From: Strongylocentrotus purpuratus
Taxonomy: Eukaryota > Echinodermata > Echinoidea > Camarodonta > Strongylocentrotidae
Direction of reading: 5' to 3'
NCBI RefSeq assembly: GCF_000002235.5
Contig: NW_022145613.1
Span: 10,664,429-10,728,428 of the forward strand
DNA: 64,000 nucleotides
The notes under the pieces are model-generated. The model was not told the origin of the DNA, did not search any database, and was given only the letters and a program-made list of their open reading frames with translations. A program made the translations under genes and the position numbers. Position 1 is the first letter of the stretch; every line of letters begins with the position of its first letter. Below are positions 44,821 to 64,000 of this stretch, piece by piece.

Positions 44821-45061
44821 AGGGGCGGATCCAGCCGGTGGCGAGGAAGCCGGGCCGAAGTCGTGAGAAATTATTTAGCGGCGACTCAGTCGACCGGCCG
44901 AGTAAGCGGGGGGGGGGGGGGTTAGGGATAGGGTAAGGGTTTATTTTTACTCAACACCCCTCCCCCTTCGACAAAAAAAAATAACGTTTATTACCAACCT
45001 TTTTTTAAACCTATTTTTGGGGGGCCAGGGGAGGTGGCCGGAGCCCCCTGGATCCGCCCCT
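44821..45061. repeat. 241-bp foldback MITE
   Basis: Ends AGGGGCGGATCCAG and CTGGATCCGCCCCT, perfect 14-bp inverted repeats. No clear target duplication. Related in style to 5857-6008. Confidence 0.65.
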
Positions 45062-45832
45062 GTTCAGCCCTAAAGTCCAGGGCTACTCAAAAATTTACCA
45101 GTGAGAAATGCATAATTATAAGTGTCAGGAGCAGCGAATTGTAAAGTAGCCCGTGCATTCGGCCTAATCTTTTAATTCAGACATTGTTATACACACCAAG
45201 ACTGACAACGGTCTGTGCTTGCAAACTAGCACGCTATGGTTTGGCGCGTAAGGTTTACAATGCACATGGGAATACCCAGGGGGAATACCCAAATGGGTAT
45301 TTCAAAATATTTCGCAATGCCTGATCTGAAATGTCCTTTTGAGGGGACAATCAATAAGAAATGATCTGCAGGCTTGATTATTATAGGAAATGTTTGGTGC
45401 GGGATTGAAGTTAGAAGTCACATTAATGTAGGAGATTATTATTGACTCTTGGTCTATTGGGATAAGATCACATTTTATTTCATTGGCTGCCTGCACCCCC
45501 CCCCCCCCCCCCCCCCTCTCTCTCCTTCTAGCTCTCACCCTCTTTCTCTCTCTCTCCCTCACTCTCCCTCTCTCTCTCAATTACTCTCTCACTCTCTCCT
45601 AGGCAATGTCTTTTATTGGGATTTCATTGTGATGTAGCAGTCAACAGCCAATCATATATGCGTGCAGATGTGACCAATCAGAAGTATATGCTGTTACTTG
45701 ATATACATAACAAAGTATAAGACAAAGCAAAAACTAAACTAACAAAACTAAAGGGTGGACAGATAGATAGACAAAGCTAAATAATCAAAACAAATGAAGA
45801 GTCAGATTAGGATGAGATGATGAAATAAAATA
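45062..45832. other. Spacer between the HECT gene 5' side and the LTR element
   Basis: Contains a poly-C run and (CT)n tract at 45497-45600. Two CCAAT motifs at about 45650 and 45675 could belong to a promoter, but no TATA or gene start is linked to them. Confidence 0.35.
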
Positions 45833-45837
45833 CCAAT

Positions 45838-45973
45838 TGATGAGTTCGAGGGTCTTAGATTTGGTAGATACTCATGATAATAGACGAGTCGGCAGTCAGG
45901 TTTGTGATGATGGTGACCATGTTTATTGAACTACCACGGATACCGGATATATCGGATATCGTATATCGTAACA
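45838..45973 (-). repeat. 3' LTR
   Basis: 136 bp, no difference from the 5' LTR found by eye. Target duplication CCAAT at 45833-45837. Confidence 0.93.
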
Positions 45974-45988
45974 TCCCCCTTCCTCTGG
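45974..45988 (-). other. Polypurine tract
   Basis: AGAGGAAGGGGGA immediately before the 3' LTR on the minus strand. Confidence 0.75.
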
Positions 45989-46470
45989 AAAGATTGGGAA
46001 TCAGTGAACATCACTGATCGATGATTAATGACATATTGCTTTGATAACAATACTTTTGGTAGTATGCAAGTTTTGGTTATTTGCTTCCTAATGAACTTTT
46101 TCCAATCAGGTTATATAACATAAAATCTTGATTTGTTTTCAATACGTTTCTTTTGTATTGTATTAACGAATGAGTATTTAACTGTCTATATAATTATATC
46201 GTTCCACTTTCAACTTCACAGTTGATCTGCAAGATTGAACATAGTTTTGATATAACTTGATTCCTTTATAAAATGAATTTCCAAACGAAACATGTTTGGG
46301 CTAGCATCTGTTTAGACTTATAAACATTATGCTTGTCATACCAAAAATACTGTACAATGATTATACATACATACATATGAACAATAAACTTCTTAGACTA
46401 CATTAAACTAAGTGTCTTCTGTGTTCTTCTTTATCTTCTCTCTTCTTTGAAGAAATTTAAGAGTTCAGTT

Positions 46471-49400
46471 TCAATCTTCAAACATGTATCTCGCTGGTGT
46501 ACGGATGTTGCGTCCATATCTTGTTGTGGTTTGCGAGTTTGATGTTGGTCCTTTAGATTGAATGTTCTGAGGTTCTGGTGTTGGCTGATGGTTGTTGCCA
46601 TTCTGTTGTGGTGTTTCTGCTTGAGTAGGTGAAGTGTAGTCTTCGTCGAACCTAACACGCTTTGGAGTAGGGTTGGTTGACGATGGAATCTCCCTCAGGT
46701 GAGATCGGTTTCGTCTCAGGATTCCTCCGTTAGGTGTTGATACTTCATACGACCTAGGCTCGTCGCAGACTTTGGATACTTTGGCTGGTATCCAAGTATG
46801 ATCTTTGGGATGTAGGGCTCTGACTGGTTGTCCTACGTGGAGTGGTGGAAGATCTGGACCCGCATGTCGATCGTGCGTTTCTTTCATCTTACTCTGTCGA
46901 TTCAAGAGATGATCAGTGGTGGTAGATTCTCTTGAAAGATGATGACTTGGCAGTGTTGTTCTGATGGGTCTTCCAAACAACATCTCTGCAGGTGATCTCA
47001 TGTGACTGTCAACGGGTGTTGCTCTTAGGTGTGACATAGCCAGTTGACTGTCTTGGCCAGTCTGTGAACACTTTTTCAACAGATTCTTGACGGTACGAAC
47101 CATTCTCTCAGCTAGTCCGTTGGATCTTGGATAGTGAGGTGAAGAGGTTGTATGGGTGATCGACCACTTCCGGCACATGTCCTTGAAGTGCTTCCCGACA
47201 AATTGTGGACCGTTGTCGGATACGATCTCCTCTGGTGGACCAAATAGACTGAAGATTCCACTCATCACGTTGGCTACTGCAGCACTTGATGTGTCAGTCA
47301 GCTTGTAGACTATCGGATACTTGGAGTAATAGTCAGTGACGAGTAAATAGTCTTGTCTGTTTAGCATGAACAAATCTGTTCCTAGTCTAGTCCAAGGTGC
47401 TGAAGGTACATCATGGGGAAGCAACGGCTCTTTCTGTTGCCTTGCCTGGTGTTCCTGGCATGCAGCACATTGCTTTACGATCTGTTCAATGTCCTTGTTG
47501 ATGTGTGGCCAGAACACTGTCTCACGAGCTAGTCGTCTCGTGCTCTCGATTCCCATGTGTCCAAGATGAAGTTGTCTGAGGATATCTTCTCGAAGTGTCT
47601 TCGGTATGATGACTCTGCTTCCTTTGAAGAGTACTCCTTGAGATACTCCAATCTCATCTCTGTAAGACCAGAATTCCCTGAGGGATGTCGGCAGCTCCTG
47701 AAGAGTTTCAGGCCAACCCTGAGTGACTGTCTGCCACAATGACCTAAGAACAGGGTCATTGGATGTTTCCCTCTGGAGTTCTGTTCTCTTGTGTTGTCCG
47801 AAGAAGATCAAGTCGATTTGATGAGTGTCTTCTACTTCGGAGCAGATTGATTCCACTCTGATGTCTAGTGGAACATCGCGTGCTTCCTTGGGGTTAGGAA
47901 GACGGCTCAAGGTATCTGAAAGAATCATTTCTTTCCCAGGTCGGTACTTGACTTGGCATCTGTATCCTTGTACCTTGATCAATAGTCTCTGTAGACGAGG
48001 TGGTGCGCTTCTTAGAGGTTTCTTCCAAATTGTCTCCAAAGGCCTGTGATCTGTTATCACAGTGAATTCCTTCCCGAATAGGTATGTATGGAATCGGGCG
48101 ATACCAAACACTAGGGCTAAGGTTTCCCTCTCTATGTTCGAGTAGTTGGACTGTGCATTGGAGAGACTTTTGGATGCAAAAGCTACGGGTTTGCCATCTT
48201 GGAGCAGGCATGCTCCCAGCCCTTTCATTGATGCATCTACCTCAACGGTTGTCTCTTTCTTTGGGTCAAAGAACTGCAGGCATGCTCCCGATGAGACTGC
48301 GCTTTTCAGGCTGTTTAAGGCATGTTCGTGATCCTCGTCCCAGACAAATGGAATTTCCTTGTGAAGGAGTTCACGAAGTGGTGCTGACTTCTCTGATAGA
48401 TTAGGAATGTATGGTGCTAGGTATGTGAATAATCCTAGGCATCTCTGAACATCTTCCTTGTCCTTGGGTGAAGGCATTGTGTTGATAGCTTCAACCTTGC
48501 TTGGATCTGGGAAGATTCCAGATCTTGTGTACATGGATCCAAAGTAGCTGATAGCTTCCTTCTTGATAGTACACTTGGAGCTGTTGAACACGAGTCCTTC
48601 CTGTTTCGCTGTCTCCATGAGTAGGTGGAGATTCTTGTCGTGTTCCTCCTCTGTTTTCCCGACAATGGCAATGTCGTCTGCGATACATACGCAGCCAGGC
48701 ACATTCTGGACGATCCTATCCATGTGTTGCTGGAAGATGTCTTGGCTTGTGCATAAGCCGAAGGGTAATCTTTGGAAACAATATCTTCCAAATGGTGTTC
48801 TGAAGGTGGTCAGGTCTTGGCATTCCTCTGCTAGGTGTACTGACCAGTATCCAGCCTTTGCGTCTAGCTTGGAGAAGAATTGAGCTCCTGCGAAGATTGG
48901 TTGGATTTCTTCCAAGGTTGGAATTTTGTGTGGACACCTTTTCAAGGCATCATTCAACCTTCTGGGGTCAAGACATATCCGTATGGATCCATCTTTCTTC
49001 ACAACGGTGGTCATCGAGCTACACCAATCTGTGTGGTGTTCTATCTTTTTGATGACTCCTTGCTTCTCCATGTTATCTAGTTCGGCTTTGATCTTGTCCT
49101 TCAGATGGACACTGCACTTTCTAGGTGCATCTATGGTGGGCTCTGCATCATCTTTCAGATGCAGCATTGCTTTCCCGCTAAAGCTTCCTATGGCATCAAA
49201 CTGATCTGGGTATTTTTGTTTGAGGTCACTAACACTTGTGATAGGTGTATGTGTAGGTGTGTCCTTGTGCATTGTATGGATTGTGATAATCCCGAGATCT
49301 GTGCAACCTAACAACCCTAAGATAGCTGGTCCATTCACGTCTGCTACGTAGAATGTATGTGTATACCATTCTGGACTCTTGTATCTACACTTTATGTCTA

Positions 49401-50571
49401 GTGTACCAACGCATGGTATTGATATTTCGCCATATGCTACTAGCTTTACTGGTGTACGTTTCACTACTTGCCTCCACTTGTCACCATATATTTGTTTGGC
49501 TGTGCGTACTGTGATAGTATTAGCGCTTGCCCCAGAGTCTATCTTCAGATATAGGTAATGCTGACCTGATTTCTGTGGGCATATGATGTCAATGTTTGCA
49601 AAAGCTACTGTACCCTTTGAGTTGATCACTGTGTGTGTTCCGATCGTGTGTATGGTGTCAAAATGTTCGAAGTTTGATGGACCTGCTGATTGTTGATGTT
49701 CATGATCTGTGCTAGTATCATGTTCAGTATCCATTTCACTAATCGGTTTATACTTTCGACCCTTTGATTTTGATCGTGATTGGTTACCGTGTTTCGGTTT
49801 ACGGTCATCAGATTTATGGTCATCTGATCTACGATCTGGTTTTCGACTACGATCGTTCTTAGCCTTTCTACAGAACTTGGCCCAATGGCCCTTTGTGTCA
49901 CAGGCACGACACACATCGTTGTACGCAGGGCACTGACGAGGTTTGTGGATACGTCCACAGTTTCCACACGTCTTTCGTCCCTGGTTCCGCTTGAACGAAT
50001 CTATGCTTTCTTTAGCCGGCTCAAGCGTTTCTAGGCATTTTCTGCTCGCCGCAACTGCCTCGTATTTTCGGCCCTCTACTAGAATTGCATCGATTTGATA
50101 TCCTTTAGGCTGGTCCAATAGGAATTTCTGGAATTCTAGACTTGGTGTTGAGGTGATGACTACCTCCATTATCCGCTCGGCAAGCTCGGATTCCTCAAAA
50201 TCGCATGTGTTGGCTTTGTCTCTACATCGAGTAACGAATGCGTCAATGCTCTCATCTTGTCTCTGCCGATATCGCATCAGCTCGAGACGATGGACCCGAA
50301 AATTAATGTTTACCTTTATTTGTTTCTCAAATAATTTCCACAGTTCTTGTGGTTTTTCTTGGTCGGCCTCTGATAGCCCAGACGCATTGATGCGGCGCAA
50401 ACCTTCGTTGCCTACAGCGATTTTTATTTTTATAGCCTTTTTTTTGTTTTCAGTTATTTCTTGATCTGCCAACACAAGCTCCATTCTCTGCTTAAATAGC
50501 TTGAACTCTTCGGGTAGGTCTGGTACCTCCCAGTTCATCTCTGGATACTTAGTACTCATTGTATATGTCAC
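46471..50571 (-). CDS. Gag-Pol polyprotein of the LTR element
   Basis: A single frame of 1366 codons. Gag occupies roughly the first 240 residues, with two zinc knuckles: CGNCGRIHKPRQC and CRACDTKGHWAKFC (49866-49971). Protease has the IDSGASANT active site near 49535. RT shows RICLDPRRLND and CIADDIAIVGK (48668-48692). RNase H includes TVITDHRPLE near 48050. Integrase has the HHCC zinc finger (HLGHMGIEST, then CAACQEH) and a core with VSDNGPQFVG near 47210. The frame is fused rather than split by a frameshift, as in SURL and some Mag elements. No envelope gene is seen. Confidence 0.95.
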   Translation of the reverse strand: MTYTMSTKYPEMNWEVPDLPEEFKLFKQRMELVLADQEITENKKKAIKIKIAVGNEGLRRINASGLSEADQEKPQELWKLFEKQIKVNINFRVHRLELMRYRQRQDESIDAFVTRCRDKANTCDFEESELAERIMEVVITSTPSLEFQKFLLDQPKGYQIDAILVEGRKYEAVAASRKCLETLEPAKESIDSFKRNQGRKTCGNCGRIHKPRQCPAYNDVCRACDTKGHWAKFCRKAKNDRSRKPDRRSDDHKSDDRKPKHGNQSRSKSKGRKYKPISEMDTEHDTSTDHEHQQSAGPSNFEHFDTIHTIGTHTVINSKGTVAFANIDIICPQKSGQHYLYLKIDSGASANTITVRTAKQIYGDKWRQVVKRTPVKLVAYGEISIPCVGTLDIKCRYKSPEWYTHTFYVADVNGPAILGLLGCTDLGIITIHTMHKDTPTHTPITSVSDLKQKYPDQFDAIGSFSGKAMLHLKDDAEPTIDAPRKCSVHLKDKIKAELDNMEKQGVIKKIEHHTDWCSSMTTVVKKDGSIRICLDPRRLNDALKRCPHKIPTLEEIQPIFAGAQFFSKLDAKAGYWSVHLAEECQDLTTFRTPFGRYCFQRLPFGLCTSQDIFQQHMDRIVQNVPGCVCIADDIAIVGKTEEEHDKNLHLLMETAKQEGLVFNSSKCTIKKEAISYFGSMYTRSGIFPDPSKVEAINTMPSPKDKEDVQRCLGLFTYLAPYIPNLSEKSAPLRELLHKEIPFVWDEDHEHALNSLKSAVSSGACLQFFDPKKETTVEVDASMKGLGACLLQDGKPVAFASKSLSNAQSNYSNIERETLALVFGIARFHTYLFGKEFTVITDHRPLETIWKKPLRSAPPRLQRLLIKVQGYRCQVKYRPGKEMILSDTLSRLPNPKEARDVPLDIRVESICSEVEDTHQIDLIFFGQHKRTELQRETSNDPVLRSLWQTVTQGWPETLQELPTSLREFWSYRDEIGVSQGVLFKGSRVIIPKTLREDILRQLHLGHMGIESTRRLARETVFWPHINKDIEQIVKQCAACQEHQARQQKEPLLPHDVPSAPWTRLGTDLFMLNRQDYLLVTDYYSKYPIVYKLTDTSSAAVANVMSGIFSLFGPPEEIVSDNGPQFVGKHFKDMCRKWSITHTTSSPHYPRSNGLAERMVRTVKNLLKKCSQTGQDSQLAMSHLRATPVDSHMRSPAEMLFGRPIRTTLPSHHLSRESTTTDHLLNRQSKMKETHDRHAGPDLPPLHVGQPVRALHPKDHTWIPAKVSKVCDEPRSYEVSTPNGGILRRNRSHLREIPSSTNPTPKRVRFDEDYTSPTQAETPQQNGNNHQPTPEPQNIQSKGPTSNSQTTTRYGRNIRTPARYMFED

Positions 50572-51181
50572 GTGTGCGTATTGGTTACGACAGATTATAT
50601 GAATGAGTGTAAATCTTTGTGTTGTTTATCTTAGTGTGAACAGGTCCTAACCGGCTGGTGTTGATAAGGTTCGTACACGTAAACCTGTGTACGCTCTCAC
50701 ACCTGTGTGAATGTCATTAGGTGTCTCATGCAATGAAAATGTTGATCACTCTCACTCAATATGTCCGACAGTGACAATTCCTCACACACCAGATATTATT
50801 GTTAATATTATCTGAAAACAGGTTTAATGTTCACACCTCTGATTTAGTTTAATTTTAGATTTAAACTTTACTAGTTAAGTTATTATGCAGACCCCTGTGT
50901 CAGTGATTGAGCACAGTTATAACTTGATTAGGCTATTCTGAGCAGGCTTTATGAACCTTTATATGCTCATACACACATCACCATTCACGTACGAGTTCAT
51001 CGGGATTATGCAGTAGCATCAGTGTCTCGGTACACTGTGCGGTATGTACGATGCACGTACTATGCATACGAAAAAGTGCGACGTGACAAATCGCTAATCG
51101 ACGATAATTTTGCTAATTATACTTCCCAACTGTCGTGAACTGGATCAATTGTGTCTTCAAAAATCAAACTTGATTTCGAAG

Positions 51182-51200
51182 ATCCCAGCAGCTGCCACCA
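51182..51200 (-). other. Primer-binding-site-like sequence
   Basis: TGGTGGCAGCTGCTGGG directly follows the 5' LTR. TGG pairs with the CCA end of a tRNA; which tRNA was not determined. Confidence 0.6.
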
Positions 51201-51336
51201 TGATGAGTTCGAGGGTCTTAGATTTGGTAGATACTCATGATAATAGACGAGTCGGCAGTCAGGTTTGTGATGATGGTGACCATGTTTATTGAACTACCAC
51301 GGATACCGGATATATCGGATATCGTATATCGTAACA
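51201..51336 (-). repeat. 5' LTR
   Basis: 136 bp, TG...CA on the minus strand, opening TGTTACGATATACG. Target duplication CCAAT at 51337-51341. Confidence 0.93.
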
Positions 51337-51341
51337 CCAAT

Positions 51342-51735
51342 GAGACAGGAATGTAATCTGTGTAATATCATTGTTCTCTTGCAATATACAATGTACATAT
51401 ATAAATACATCTCTTTTATACAAAACCAATAAAATAAAGAGAAGACAGTTAGCTCAGAGTAAACTGTGCAGTAAATTTTTTCCATACAAGGAAAGCAAAT
51501 CTTCTTTCAGTTTATACAAAAGTTTATATCCATATTCCAGCTATGATTTTACAAAATAATTTAAATGTTTAACCTTATATTGGACATGATTTGTATTTCA
51601 TTTTACAATTTTCCAACAGGTTTATTGGAATGCATGTTGGACTTGTTTTAATGGGTTAATTACGGTTCTTCTTATTTTATTATCTTTATTGTTTTGTCTT
51701 TTAAAAAGTACAGCTTTATGGTTCTAAATGTCAAA
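51342..51735. other. Spacer next to the LTR element
   Basis: AT-rich; no gene or known repeat recognised. Confidence 0.4.
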
Positions 51736-52085
51736 GCATTAGCTAATTTTAGATTTCATGTAAGGAAGACGAAATTTGCAGAGCCAAACATTAACGCTTA
51801 CAATATTAAAACCTTCAAGTGCCTGCAAATGCAAATGATTGGCTCGTATCAGTCGTATGTATTTGATTGAACTGCTTACCCAATACGTACCAAACGGAAA
51901 CTTTCAGAAAGGTCTTCCCAAAAGTTTCTCCTTACTATCCCTCAAATAATTGGTCATGCTCTTGACAGTTTGCATCAGCAGAGCTTTGGAATAAATTGCC
52001 AAAATATATCAAAATGTATGATACTATTGACATCTTAAAAAAGGTCTTAAAACATTTCTTTAAAAAAAATAATTTTCAGTGTAAA
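51736..52085 (+). mobile_element. LINE fragment, RT C-terminal end
   Basis: The plus strand reads PIRTKRKLSERSSQ-like sequence, then FASAELWNKLPKYIKMYDT and ILKKVLKHFFKK. The x-W-N-x-L-P motif is a hallmark of the conserved LINE tail. Frame interrupted; strongly truncated. Confidence 0.55.
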
Positions 52086-52134
52086 CTGATGACTAAAGGA
52101 AGTATGCTGAGCATATATCACTCTTCTCAATATG

Positions 52135-52146
52135 TTTATTTTTATT
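52135..52146 (-). terminator. Candidate MCM9 polyadenylation signals
   Basis: Two overlapping AATAAA hexamers on the minus strand, about 270 nt past the MCM9 stop. Confidence 0.35.
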
Positions 52147-52412
52147 TCCTTCTCTCCATTACAGCACATGGGGACATATTTGTGATATCGGCTATATATG
52201 AGCATAGTGTATTATTATCATCATTGTTATTAAATAGTTTTTCTATTCTAATCTTTTAGTATTTTAATATTGGACACAGGAATTGCCACCTAAAGCGAAG
52301 GGGCTATATACATGTACATGTAAAAGGAGGACTATGTCCCTCCCTTGTCTTTCCCTAAAAGTTTCCTCAGGCGTGACTACAGACATCATAGATTTCTCAA
52401 ACATGGCTTCAT

Positions 52413-63952
<11,540 letters not shown>

Positions 63953-64000
63953 CTGGGAGGTCAAGTGTCAAGGGTCAATACAACTAATTTTGAAACATAC

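Larger units (their letters stand above)
45838..51336 (-). mobile_element. Ty3-type LTR retrotransposon, Mag/SURL-like, looks whole
   Basis: Two direct 136-bp LTRs (45838-45973 and 51201-51336) look identical by eye, begin TG and end CA, and are flanked by CCAAT on both sides. A primer-site-like TGGTGGCAGC follows the 5' LTR and a polypurine tract (AGAGGAAGGGGGA) precedes the 3' LTR. One long frame encodes Gag and Pol. Domain order protease, RT, RNase H, integrase marks the Ty3/gypsy group; a single Gag-Pol frame and very short LTRs suit the Mag lineage, to which the sea-urchin SURL elements belong. Identical LTRs imply a recent insertion. It lies between the HECT and MCM9 genes, same orientation as both. 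Confidence 0.93.

Noticed and set aside
45640-45690. CCAAT boxes as the HECT gene promoter
   Set aside because: Two CCAAT motifs alone, 1.3 kb from the first coding exon, are too little.
46431-50464. Other open frames over the LTR element on both strands
   Set aside because: Shadows of the single Gag-Pol frame in other frames.

Overview
The window is animal nuclear DNA: AT-rich, with split genes (GT-AG introns) and many dispersed repeats. Four protein-coding genes can be built by hand, all on the minus strand. Their domain content, a SURL/Mag-like Ty3 retrotransposon with very short LTRs, CR1/Jockey-type LINE pieces with TTGAA-type tails and (ATT)n-tailed SINEs suggest a marine invertebrate deuterostome. 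An echinoderm such as a sea urchin is my best guess, but that is inference. Gene models come from translation plus splice-site phase matching; no database search was possible.

Layout. (1) 196-5096: 5' part of a secreted von Willebrand type D (VWD) protein gene, with a TATA box near 5268, a signal-peptide exon and the start of the VWD domain; it runs off the left edge. (2) 5280-12550: intergenic, repeat rich. (3) 12684-26538: a secreted protein gene with one EGF domain followed by a complete six-bladed YWTD-type propeller, six exons that all join in phase; its first exon is uncertain. (4) 27400-33797: intergenic, dominated by two 5'-truncated LINEs and microsatellites. (5) 33798-44352: a 13-exon HECT-type E3 ubiquitin ligase, HERC-like but without RCC1 repeats. 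Every exon joins in phase except exon 7, which is one base short (or two long). (6) 45838-51336: an apparently whole, recent Ty3-type LTR retrotransposon with 136-bp LTRs that look identical and a CCAAT target duplication. (7) 52413-63952: eleven exons of MCM9, from the oligonucleotide-binding region through the AAA+ core to a long disordered tail; the 5' exons lie beyond the right edge.

No operon-like logic is expected. MCM9 (DNA repair helicase) and the HECT ligase are intracellular; the VWD and EGF-propeller genes encode secreted or extracellular proteins. Introns and spacers hold at least six families of short non-autonomous elements, several with readable inverted termini and target duplications, plus a 151-bp tandem array packed with nuclear-receptor-type DR1 motifs in an MCM9 intron.
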